A stretch of 16,025 nucleotides of DNA from an uncultured Taibaiella sp. (GTDB lineage: Bacteria > Bacteroidota > Bacteroidia > Chitinophagales > Chitinophagaceae). The translations under genes and the position numbers were made by a program. The notes beneath the pieces were generated by a model. It had not been told where the DNA came from. It saw only the letters and a program-made list of their open reading frames with translations, and did not search any database. The stretch is taken from contig CAMPJV010000020.1 of the NCBI GenBank assembly GCA_946886975.1, positions 1 to 16,025 of the forward strand. The letters run 5' to 3'. This document shows positions 1 to 7,199 of the stretch, one piece after another. Position 1 is the first letter of the stretch. Every line of letters starts with the position of its first letter.

Positions 1-2
1 TG

Positions 3-896
3 TTTGAAAATAAAAACAGTCCATTTTCCTCGAGTGAACTTAACGCTGAAACAGGTAAGACCATAGTATCTAAAACTGCCCAATCATTTTCAACAAGTGA
101 TGCTGATGCCGAGCGCCAACGGTTTTATGGCTATTTTGATGGCCTGGCCTCTGCAAGTGCTTCTCGTGGCCAGGCAGCTAGTCAGGGGATCGCAGGCGTA
201 CTCGACAATAAATATCTTGTAAATGAAAAGGGCTTTGAATACGGTCAGTTTATTCAGAAAGGGCTAATCGGAGCTATGATGTTAGACCAGATAAGCAATA
301 TTTATCTTGGCTCTGAAAAGCAGAACGCTGATAATGACGCTTTTGTGACCGGCAAGAACTATACGCAGCTTGAGCACCATTGGGATGAAGCATATGGTTA
401 CTTAACTCAAAATGAAGTATATCCAAAAGCAGACCCTAATGATGGAACAAAGTTTTTGGAAAGCTATCTTGGCAGTTATGTTCGTCAGGTTAAGGCTCCA
501 AATGGCAATCCATCAGATGTGTATATGGCGTTCCTTAAAGGACGGGCTGCGATAGTAAACAATGATGGCGCGACAAGAAACGCCCAAATAGCCTATATAC
601 GCACCGCCCTTGAAAAATCTATTGCTACAATTGCGGTTAGTTATCTGAATAAAACAAAGACCGCCACGAGTGATGGGGCAAAATTCCACGCATTGTCCGA
701 AGGCGCTGGGTTTGTCTACGCGCTACGCTTTGGACATAATGCTAAAATAAATAAGGCTAAGTCGGACCAGCTACTTGATGTACTGACCGGAAAAACCAAT
801 GGCTTTTGGTCTCTGACGAATACTGATCTGGAACATGTGAGGAATGAAATTGCTACGGCTTTTGGTATCGACAAAGAAACAGTTGTGAATCATTAA
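3..896 (+). CDS. DUF4856 domain protein, 5' partial
   Basis: The reading frame is open from the first complete codon (position 3) to the TAA at 894-896. It gives 297 residues, so the N-terminus, probably with a lipoprotein or export signal, lies outside the window. The first in-frame ATG (276) falls inside conserved sequence and is not the real start. Features I associate with DUF4856 are an N-terminal FENKNSPFSSSELNAETGK-like segment, the NEKGFEYGQFIQKG stretch just before the internal Met pair, HHWDEAYGYL, and alternating helices near the C-terminus (FHALSEGAGFVYALRFG). DUF4856 is a Bacteroidota family of unknown biochemistry that I recall being encoded beside imelysin genes. Here it is followed by an imelysin, a gamma-carboxylase-like membrane protein and a FecA-like receptor, so a periplasmic or surface role in iron/metal handling is inferred. 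The family call is from memory of motifs, not a profile search. Confidence 0.8.
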   Translation, partial: FENKNSPFSSSELNAETGKTIVSKTAQSFSTSDADAERQRFYGYFDGLASASASRGQAASQGIAGVLDNKYLVNEKGFEYGQFIQKGLIGAMMLDQISNIYLGSEKQNADNDAFVTGKNYTQLEHHWDEAYGYLTQNEVYPKADPNDGTKFLESYLGSYVRQVKAPNGNPSDVYMAFLKGRAAIVNNDGATRNAQIAYIRTALEKSIATIAVSYLNKTKTATSDGAKFHALSEGAGFVYALRFGHNAKINKAKSDQLLDVLTGKTNGFWSLTNTDLEHVRNEIATAFGIDKETVVNH

Positions 897-906
897 GAGA
901 ATATTA

Positions 907-944
907 TTGACACTTGTACAAGCGGCTTTATACTGGCCGCTTTT
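907..944 (+). promoter_or_regulatory. Intercistronic hairpin with overlapping promoter-like boxes
   Basis: The 65-nt gap between the DUF4856 stop and the imelysin start holds a 7-bp hairpin. AAGCGGC (920-926) pairs with GCCGCTT (936-942) around a 9-nt loop and runs into TTTT (941-944). It could be a weak terminator or attenuator, or an mRNA-processing element that sets the ratio of the first gene to the rest. The same bases contain TTGACA (907-912) and TATACT (929-934) 16 nt apart, a near-perfect enterobacterial sigma70 pattern. Bacteroidota primary sigma factors normally prefer TTG-N17-23-TAnnTTTG, so this match may be chance. Confidence is given to the hairpin, less to the promoter. Confidence 0.35.
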
Positions 945-961
945 ACCGTTAAAAATAACAG

Positions 962-2083
962 ATGCAAAAGGTAGTATTTACAGCGTGTTCCATAATCCTG
1001 CTTGCCGCCTTGTTGACAGGCTGCAAGAAAGCAGATGACGGAAATGATGATGATGATAACTTCGACAGGAAAGCATTGCTGACGAACTATGCAGACAATT
1101 ATGTCGTTCCTGCCTACCAGGACATGGTGCAGAAATTGGATGATTTTAAGGCCGCAGTTGACCAGTTTACGGCCGGCCCGGATGAAGCAAAGCTGGTGAC
1201 TGCTCAAAACAAGTGGAAAGACGCCTATGTTACCTGGCAAAAGGTAGAGCAACTGGAGTTTGGACCGGCAGAAGACGTTTCCCTAAGAATGTTCATGAAT
1301 ATATATCCTGCATCGGTAACAAGGATTAATAGTAATCTAACCGCCGGGGCATACGATCTGAACGCCTTCGGCAACAAAGATGCACAGGGATTTCCTGCCC
1401 TGGACTATCTGTTGAACGGATTAGCAGGAACCAACCAGCTGATTGTGGCATACTATACTACGGACGCACAGGCAACCAACAGGAAACAGTACCTGCAAGA
1501 CGTAACTGCGCATATGGTAGCGATGATCACCAACGTAAGCAACCAATGGACCAGCTACCGTAACTCATTTATAGAAAACACCGGTACTGATGCCAGCAGC
1601 AGTTTTTCTGGACTAGTGAATAGTTACGTTCTCTATTACGAGCGTTATCTAAGGTCGGGTAAGATAGGGCTGCCGGTGGGAGCTATGTCCGGAGTGGCAA
1701 TGCCTGAGCTAACTGAAGCATACTACACACCGTCATTATCAAAGGAGCTCGCCCTTACCTCACTTGCTGCTGTTAAGGCCTTCTATGAAGGAAAGAGCTA
1801 CGACAACAGTACTGACGGAAACGGCATGAGAGACTACTTTGCCGCGATAGGCACGAAAGACGAAAGCGGAAAGCTGCTAGCCGATGTAGTGACTGATGAG
1901 GTGGACCAGGTAATAACAGGAGTGCAGGGACTGAACGGCACTATAAGAAATGCTGTAAGCACCAACAGACCTGCCGTGCTTGCGATATATGACGAGTTAC
2001 AGGATGTGGTGCCACTACTAAAGGTGGACATGGTTTCGGCATTTGGCATTTCGATAACCTACGTGGACAACGACGGAGACTAG
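962..2083 (+). CDS. Imelysin-family lipoprotein (M75-like)
   Basis: This is a 373-residue exported lipoprotein. The N-terminus MQKVVFTACSIILLAALLTG ends in a lipobox (LLTGC) with the lipidated Cys at residue 21, followed by a very acidic linker (CKKADDGNDDDDN). The rest is helical. WQKVEQLEFGPAED (about 92-105) and GFPALDYLLNG (143-153) correspond to the two halves of the imelysin/ICMP fold. Imelysin-like proteins (EfeO, IrpA, ICMP families) are periplasmic or surface proteins tied to iron uptake; despite the M75 label, peptidase activity is doubtful for most of them. The classic GxHxxE metal motif is here GFPALD: His is replaced by Pro and Glu by Asp. Metal binding at that site is therefore probably lost or altered. 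The gene lies 65 nt after DUF4856 and 6 nt before the gamma-carboxylase-like gene, so co-transcription is likely. The ATG at 962 is chosen because it starts a complete lipoprotein signal. Confidence 0.88.
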   Translation: MQKVVFTACSIILLAALLTGCKKADDGNDDDDNFDRKALLTNYADNYVVPAYQDMVQKLDDFKAAVDQFTAGPDEAKLVTAQNKWKDAYVTWQKVEQLEFGPAEDVSLRMFMNIYPASVTRINSNLTAGAYDLNAFGNKDAQGFPALDYLLNGLAGTNQLIVAYYTTDAQATNRKQYLQDVTAHMVAMITNVSNQWTSYRNSFIENTGTDASSSFSGLVNSYVLYYERYLRSGKIGLPVGAMSGVAMPELTEAYYTPSLSKELALTSLAAVKAFYEGKSYDNSTDGNGMRDYFAAIGTKDESGKLLADVVTDEVDQVITGVQGLNGTIRNAVSTNRPAVLAIYDELQDVVPLLKVDMVSAFGISITYVDNDGD

Positions 2084-2089
2084 AGCATA

Positions 2090-3466
2090 ATGAGCAAGCG
2101 CATTTCAAATATCTTTTCCAGAGCATACTTGAAGCAGCCGGTGCACAGCGCATCGCTTGCTTTCTTCAGGATCGTTTTCGGGCTGATGCTATTTGGGGGT
2201 GTGGTTAGGTTCTGGATGAAAGGCTGGATCGACCAACTATATATTCAACCTAAGTTCTTCTTTCACTACTATGGATTTGAATGGGTACAGCCGTTGGGGA
2301 GCTACACCTACCTGTTGTTCATCATTTGTGGTGTGAGCGCATTGTTCTTTGCATTAGGCTTGTGGTACAGGTTCTCGTCGATAGCACTCTTCCTCAGTTT
2401 TACCTATATAGAGCTGATGGACAAGACAAACTACCTGAACCACTACTACTTTGTGACGCTTGTGCTTTTCCTGATGATGTGGCTGCCCGCTAATGTGAAC
2501 CTATCCGTAGACGCCTGGAGAAAATCAAACATTGGTAAACGAACGATACCACGCTGGACAATAGGAAGCATAAGGCTGATGCTTGGCATTGTGTATTTCT
2601 ATGCAGGACTGGCGAAGCTGAATAGTGACTGGTTACTGGAAGCGATGCCATTAAGATTGTGGCTGCCGGCACAGAATGACATTCCAGTCATAGGTCACTT
2701 GTTCAACCATGTGTGGGTGGCATTTGCCTTCAGCTGGTTCGGCGCTATCTATGACCTTAGCATTGCATTCTTTCTGCTGTATAAGAAAACAAGGCCTTAT
2801 GCATATATAACGGTGATCATCTTCCACGTGATGACCTCCCTGCTGTTTCCGATCGGAATGTTCCCTTACATCATGATCGTGTCCACACTCGTCTTCTTTG
2901 ACAGCGCCGGCGTAGACAGGCTATTTAAGCGGATACAAGGCAGGTGGAGTACGCTTCCTGTTGCCGGAGGGAACGAACTATACAGGTATCAACTGGCTCC
3001 TGAACGAATCACTGCTTCATTGTTCGTAATATTCTTTACCATCCAGTTACTGCTACCATGGCGTTACCTCGTAACTCCGGGAGAACTCTTTTGGACTGAA
3101 GAGGGCTATCGCTTCTCGTGGAGAGTAATGCTGATGGAGAAGATGGGGTATGCCCAGTTTGTTGTGAAGGACGGCACTACAGGGAAGAGTATAGCGGTAA
3201 ACAACAATGATTACCTGACAAAGAACCAGGAGAAGATGATGGCAACGCAAGGAGACTTTATTATACAGTATGCTCACTTTTTGCGGGACCATTATGCGCA
3301 ACAGGGAATGAAAGGTCCTGAAGTGTATGCAACGATCTATGTGACACTAAACGGCAGGCGCAGCAGGGAGTATGTGAAGACTGACTCAAACCTGGCCAGA
3401 GAATACGATTCCTTTGAACACAAGAGCTGGATAAATGACTTCCAGGACAATATTTATGGGCTTTAG
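2090..3466 (+). CDS. HTTM / vitamin K-dependent gamma-carboxylase-like membrane protein
   Basis: This is a 458-residue polytopic membrane protein. Hydrophobic helices fill about residues 21-280, then a further helix near 308-325 leads to a soluble C-terminal part. The layout follows eukaryotic gamma-glutamyl carboxylase (GGCX). The stretch VYFYAGLAKLNSDW (168-181) matches the GGCX segment holding the catalytic base Lys218, and the Lys is kept (K176). MDKTNYLNHYY (110-120) lies near where GGCX has its active-site His160. IIFHVMTSLLFPIGMFPY (243-260) matches the next conserved membrane segment. The soluble tail also aligns: WTEEGYRFSWRVMLMEK (335-351), KDGTTGK (360-366), and PEVYATIYVTLNGR (410-423) ahead of a closing SW. 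GGCX uses reduced vitamin K, CO2 and O2 to turn Glu into Gla; Bacteroidota could supply menaquinol. Whether this protein carboxylates anything is unknown. It starts 6 nt after the imelysin and overlaps the receptor start, implying operon expression. The GGCX comparison is from memory. Confidence 0.88.
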   Translation: MSKRISNIFSRAYLKQPVHSASLAFFRIVFGLMLFGGVVRFWMKGWIDQLYIQPKFFFHYYGFEWVQPLGSYTYLLFIICGVSALFFALGLWYRFSSIALFLSFTYIELMDKTNYLNHYYFVTLVLFLMMWLPANVNLSVDAWRKSNIGKRTIPRWTIGSIRLMLGIVYFYAGLAKLNSDWLLEAMPLRLWLPAQNDIPVIGHLFNHVWVAFAFSWFGAIYDLSIAFFLLYKKTRPYAYITVIIFHVMTSLLFPIGMFPYIMIVSTLVFFDSAGVDRLFKRIQGRWSTLPVAGGNELYRYQLAPERITASLFVIFFTIQLLLPWRYLVTPGELFWTEEGYRFSWRVMLMEKMGYAQFVVKDGTTGKSIAVNNNDYLTKNQEKMMATQGDFIIQYAHFLRDHYAQQGMKGPEVYATIYVTLNGRRSREYVKTDSNLAREYDSFEHKSWINDFQDNIYGL

Positions 3467-5642
3467 AATAATAGTACTGATCACGCTAATGCTTCCATTC
3501 CTGTGCCTGGCTCAGGACACCACAAGAAAGCTTAAAGAAGTGGAGGTAAGAGACAGGAAGGAGGGCAACTTCGGCCACCTCTATCAGGTAGACGGAATGA
3601 AGATCACCGCGGGTAAGAAATCGGAGGTGATAAAGGTGGAGCTGCTGAACGTGAATAAGGCAACGAACAACACTCGCCAGGTTTATGCAAAGGTTGCTGG
3701 CCTTAATATATTCGAAAATGACGGATCGGGACTGCAGCTGAGCATAGGCGGGCGGGGACTGGACCCAAACAGGACCTCAAACTTCAACGTGAGGCAGAAT
3801 GGCTATGATATAAGTGCAGACGCACTGGGCTATCCGGAAAGCTACTATACCCCACCCGCTGAGGCGCTGAAGAGAATAGAGATCATAAAGGGAGCAGCGA
3901 GCCTGCAGTACGGGACTCAGTTTGGAGGTCTCCTGAACTTTGAAATGAAACAGCCGGAAGATGAAACGAAGGCTGTGATGATAGAGAGCCGGCAGACGGT
4001 TGGGTCGTTTGGATTCCTTGGATCATATAACAGTATAGGTGGGACTAAGGGGAAAGTTAGCTATTACGCCTATGCCCACTACAAGCGTGGTGATGGCTGG
4101 AGACCTAACAGCCGCTTTGAGTCATTTAATGCATATGCCGATGTGCACTATCATCTTAGTAAAAGGCATATGCTGGGGGTCGAGTATACTCACCTGAACT
4201 ACCTTGCACAACAACCTGGGGGATTGACAGATAATATGTTTGACAAGGATCAAAGGCAGAGTAACAGGGCAAGGAACTGGTTTGCCGTGAACTGGGACCT
4301 GATAGACCTGGAATGGGACTATCACATCAGTGATAGGACGAGACTTCAGACAAGGGTGTATGGACTGATCGCCGGAAGGAACGCTGTAGGGTTCAGGCCT
4401 AACAGGCCAGACCAGGCAGACAATGGTGAAAAGAGAGACCTTTTGAAGGGGGAATTTAACACCATCACATTAGAGTCCCGGTTTCTGCACAGATACACAC
4501 TCGGCAAGAAGAATATGACGCTGCTTGCAGGAGTAAGGGCATACAGAGGATATAGTGTGAGCAAGCAGGCGGACGTAAGCAATGGGAATGACGCAAACTT
4601 TGACTTTCCTGAGGAGTCGACAGAGATGTTGCACGACTACACTTTCCCTAACGTGAACTTCTCAGCATTTGCAGAACAGATTATCCGGATAAACGACAAG
4701 TGGAACATCACGCCGGGAATAAGGGCTGAGTATATAAAGACAGAGGCGACCGGAAGTTATAGAAAGTATGAGACGAATCTCGCGGGAGGATATATATATG
4801 ATTCTACGAAGACAGAACAGAGAGGCTTGCCGAGGAGCTTTGTCATAGCAGGGATTGGAAGCAGCTACAAGTTTAACCCTAAGCTGGAAGTATATGGCAA
4901 CATCTCTCAAAATTATCGCTCGGTGACTTTTGACAATATCCGGACAACAAACGCGTCTTTCCGAATAGACCCCAACATAGCTGATGAGAGGGGCTATAGT
5001 GCAGACCTGGGACTGAGGGGAGCGCTATATGAGGTGCTTAAGTTCGACGCGAGTCTATTCTATCTGTTTTATGGTAATCGGATAGGAGAATATGATACAA
5101 GAGACGAATGGAACCATGTAATACGAAAGCGTACTAATGTGGGTGCGGCAAAAATAACCGGCCTGGAGACCTTCCTAGAACTGGACGTGCTGAAGCTATG
5201 GAAGACTGAGCATAAGGACTGGAACACGAGCGTTTATTCTAACCTATCTCTGACAAAGTCTATTTATACAAAGAGCCAAATCGACAAAGTAGTAGGCAAT
5301 GAGGTTGAGTATGTTCCGTTCGGTAATTGGAGAGCGGGTGTGCAGGCCGAGTTTAAGAAATTTAAATTGACGTATCAGTTCAGCTACCTTGGTGAACAGT
5401 ATACTGATGCTACCAATGCGGTAGATGGCGGATACAGCGCGGTAGTTGGTAGCGTACCAGCATACTCCTTAATGGATTTGTCATTGGGATATAGCTGGCG
5501 CTGGCTGACCGTGGAAGGAAGCGTAAACAACGTGGCTAATGTGAGCTACTTTACCAGAAGAGCTACCGCATATCCTGGCCCTGGTATTATTCCTGGAGAA
5601 GGGAGAAGCTTTTACCTGACTGTAGGATTTAAGTCGCTTTAG
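3456..5642 (+). CDS. FecA-like TonB-dependent outer-membrane receptor
   Basis: From the ATG at 3456 the product is 728 residues, typical for a TonB-dependent receptor. An upstream in-frame ATG at 3435 would add seven polar residues. The internal Met is preferred because MGFRIIVLITLMLPFLCLA is a clean signal peptide with likely cleavage before QDTTR. EVEVRD (about 28-33) is a plausible TonB box. The plug domain follows (about 36-165): LNIFENDGSGLQLSIGGRG, then DPNRTSNFNVRQNG, then EALKRIEIIKGAASLQYG. The remainder is a 22-strand-type barrel ending in an aromatic strand (YLTVGFKSL). There is no N-terminal carboxypeptidase-regulatory-like domain and no FecR-interacting signalling domain. The plug motifs resemble Bacteroidota proteins annotated as Fe(III)-dicitrate receptors, but the true ligand cannot be read from sequence. 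The coding region overlaps the upstream gene by 11 nt, suggesting translational coupling, and ends just before a strong terminator. Confidence 0.93.
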   Translation: MGFRIIVLITLMLPFLCLAQDTTRKLKEVEVRDRKEGNFGHLYQVDGMKITAGKKSEVIKVELLNVNKATNNTRQVYAKVAGLNIFENDGSGLQLSIGGRGLDPNRTSNFNVRQNGYDISADALGYPESYYTPPAEALKRIEIIKGAASLQYGTQFGGLLNFEMKQPEDETKAVMIESRQTVGSFGFLGSYNSIGGTKGKVSYYAYAHYKRGDGWRPNSRFESFNAYADVHYHLSKRHMLGVEYTHLNYLAQQPGGLTDNMFDKDQRQSNRARNWFAVNWDLIDLEWDYHISDRTRLQTRVYGLIAGRNAVGFRPNRPDQADNGEKRDLLKGEFNTITLESRFLHRYTLGKKNMTLLAGVRAYRGYSVSKQADVSNGNDANFDFPEESTEMLHDYTFPNVNFSAFAEQIIRINDKWNITPGIRAEYIKTEATGSYRKYETNLAGGYIYDSTKTEQRGLPRSFVIAGIGSSYKFNPKLEVYGNISQNYRSVTFDNIRTTNASFRIDPNIADERGYSADLGLRGALYEVLKFDASLFYLFYGNRIGEYDTRDEWNHVIRKRTNVGAAKITGLETFLELDVLKLWKTEHKDWNTSVYSNLSLTKSIYTKSQIDKVVGNEVEYVPFGNWRAGVQAEFKKFKLTYQFSYLGEQYTDATNAVDGGYSAVVGSVPAYSLMDLSLGYSWRWLTVEGSVNNVANVSYFTRRATAYPGPGIIPGEGRSFYLTVGFKSL

Positions 5643-5657
5643 AGATGGCAGATGGTT

Positions 5658-5699
5658 AAAAAAGATAAAGGCTGTATTGGTGCAGCCTTTATCTTTTTT
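5658..5699. terminator. Bidirectional rho-independent terminator
   Basis: A perfect 17-bp inverted repeat (5658-5674 with 5683-5699) encloses the 8-nt loop TATTGGTG. One arm begins with an A-run and the other ends with TTTTTT, so the structure can work in both directions. It sits between the convergent ends of the receptor gene (stop at 5642) and the T9SS cargo gene (stop at 5715), and should serve both. Confidence 0.93.
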
Positions 5700-5714
5700 G
5701 ATGCAGTTGCTGTG

Positions 5715-6773
5715 TTATTTGATAAGCCTCACATAACCGACGTTGTCGTTTGACACGACGCGGACGATATATTGTCCTTTGCTTAGGCGGGCTGTATTTA
5801 TCTCCGGGTTGTTTTGAGATTGCATTACCAGTTTTCCCTGGGCATCGAAAAGCTCGACTGTGAAATGATTCCAGTTCTGCGGGATGGAAAGCGTAGTGAA
5901 TTCGCTGGCGGGATTAGGGAATGCTTTTAGCTCCTGGATGGAGGCTGCTACATTAGCTACGCCAAGGCTATGCCTGTAATGATCGCGGAAGCGGACTGCT
6001 GACACGGTTTCGTTGCCTCCTGTAACTGTAGTCGTAATCCAGAGGATCGGATAGTGTTCGCCATTGGCAAGCCACTTGTAGTCGACGGTCTTGCGCACGA
6101 TGGGCATTGTAGTAGTCTGGAACTTGAAGGTGTCCACTTCATCGACAACACTACGAACGCGAAGACAATTTACCGGGGTGGTGAAATGAGGCGTAGTGAT
6201 GGTGCCCCAACCGTCCACCGTAGTGTGCCTGGTGCCTTCCTGTGAGAAAGAACCTAGTCCGGGAAAGGTGTAGCTAAGTTTGAAGGTAGAGCTATCAACG
6301 TCGCTGTAATCCAGAGGGAAGGTGTACCATTCATCTTCGTCACTGTAGGTAATGGGAACAGGGGTGCCTGCAACCTTTGCGGCAAATGCCTCAGCAACGA
6401 ACCTGGAAGGATTGGATTTAATATTGAAGAAGGTGTAAAGCTCACTTACTGAAATAGGCAGGGCGGAAGCACCAGGCAGGGAATCAGCGACCTTGTAGCC
6501 GTAAGCAGTAGGTGAAATGGAGAAATATAAAGGATTGACCACAATGGCCTTCTGATATAGATCAACCGCCTGGCTCACCGGGACAATGGCGCCGAAGTTC
6601 CAGGTGACATTAGCGCCATTTGTGGCGATATCAATCGGATCGAGCGGAGAGACGTAACTGTACCGAAGGCTATCACCTACCACGGGCATATCATTTGCCG
6701 TGATGGTAATTGGCTGCGCGTGGGCGGCAGCAGCGACAAGAATTGTAATCGAAGTAAGTAAGACCTTTCTCAT
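5715..6773 (-). CDS. Secreted T9SS cargo protein, unknown function
   Basis: The product has 352 residues. MRKVLLTSITILVAAAAHA is a clear Sec signal peptide, with cleavage before QPITI. The last about 75 residues are a type A T9SS sorting domain: KAFPNPAS (283-290), LFDAQGKLV (308-316), LSKGQYIVRV (330-339) and a basic end, YVRLIK. Such tails direct Bacteroidota proteins through the type IX secretion machinery to the surface or medium and are removed on the way. The central region (about 20-275) is beta-rich with many Thr, Ser and aromatic residues. I recognise no catalytic motif there. The gene converges on the receptor gene and shares its terminator, so it is a separate transcript. It may be an adhesin-like or substrate-binding surface protein; the sequence does not decide. 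Confidence 0.88.
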   Translation of the reverse strand: MRKVLLTSITILVAAAAHAQPITITANDMPVVGDSLRYSYVSPLDPIDIATNGANVTWNFGAIVPVSQAVDLYQKAIVVNPLYFSISPTAYGYKVADSLPGASALPISVSELYTFFNIKSNPSRFVAEAFAAKVAGTPVPITYSDEDEWYTFPLDYSDVDSSTFKLSYTFPGLGSFSQEGTRHTTVDGWGTITTPHFTTPVNCLRVRSVVDEVDTFKFQTTTMPIVRKTVDYKWLANGEHYPILWITTTVTGGNETVSAVRFRDHYRHSLGVANVAASIQELKAFPNPASEFTTLSIPQNWNHFTVELFDAQGKLVMQSQNNPEINTARLSKGQYIVRVVSNDNVGYVRLIK

Positions 6774-6792
6774 AAATTGTGTTTGAACGGAT

Positions 6793-6800
6793 CAAAAATA
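6793..6800 (-). promoter_or_regulatory. Possible -7 box for the T9SS cargo gene
   Basis: On the minus strand these bases read TATTTTTG, a full match to the Bacteroidota -7 consensus TAnnTTTG, about 20 nt upstream of the T9SS gene start. No convincing TTG box lies at the expected distance, and the leader would be very short. It is kept only as a candidate. Confidence 0.25.
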
Positions 6801-7030
6801 GGTAAAACTATGATGAGTGTAGAAAAGCCTAATATCTTTGTATTAGTGTACCAGCAAAATACAGCTACAGCAAGGCTTTGATGCTATTTTACAATCAAAA
6901 ATCTACCCCCTTTTGCCGGCATGAGCGCTATAGGGCAGTTACAGGTACACTACAGATACTTCGGTGATACTCCCTGTATACTCTGTATGAACTCCCTACC
7001 CTCTCCCGCGAAACTCCCAGACAAGGGTTG

Positions 7031-7162
7031 ATGAAAGCTATACGCTTTTCCATGCAGCACGACCAATATTCATCTGAAATCAGGAACTTTGCTGAAAGTC
7101 AGCCGAATGAACTAGTTCGTCTATGCGATTTCCTTATTGGGCACAATTGTTTTCTACATTAA
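7031..7162 (+). CDS. Possible 43-residue ORF, perhaps a gene remnant
   Basis: The ATG at 7031 opens a 43-codon frame ending in TAA at 7160-7162. The frame stays open upstream for a further 21 codons, as far as the TGA at 6965. The predicted composition is protein-like, with alternating charged and hydrophobic residues (for example SEIRNFAESQPNELVRLCDF), but I recognise no family. A second frame (ATG at 6921) ends in a TGA that overlaps this ATG, as expected if one older gene had suffered a frameshift, or by chance. No ribosome-binding site or promoter supports it. It ends 37 nt before the GNAT start. Confidence 0.2.
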   Translation: MKAIRFSMQHDQYSSEIRNFAESQPNELVRLCDFLIGHNCFLH

Positions 7163-7199
7163 AAGAATGGTAAGTAAATTCAGTTAGAAAATAAGTGCT

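Larger units (their letters stand above)
6774..7199. other. 426-nt region without a firm gene
   Basis: This stretch separates the T9SS gene (minus strand) from the GNAT gene (plus strand) and presumably carries divergent promoters. The only full-consensus -7 boxes are TATTTTTG on the minus strand (6793-6800) and TATCTTTG on the plus strand (6833-6840); the latter has no TTG partner and lies 360 nt from the next firm gene. Two short reading frames join with a TGATG overlap at 7029-7033 (36 codons from 6921; 43 codons from 7031). They could be a decayed or frameshifted small gene. I see no terminator, repeat or RNA gene here. Confidence 0.5.

Noticed and set aside
893..1252. Minus-strand 119-codon frame opposite the start of the imelysin gene.
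   Set aside because: The plus-strand frame has a lipobox and imelysin motifs; the antisense product is Cys/Leu/Ile-rich without recognisable features.
6833..6840. Plus-strand TATCTTTG, a full -7 consensus match.
   Set aside because: No TTG lies 17-23 nt upstream, and no firm gene begins within 360 nt downstream.
7109..7118. Palindrome GAACTAGTTC in the 6774-7199 region, considered as an operator.
   Set aside because: It is only 10 bp, occurs once, has no flanking promoter boxes and falls in a possible short reading frame; it is expected by chance.
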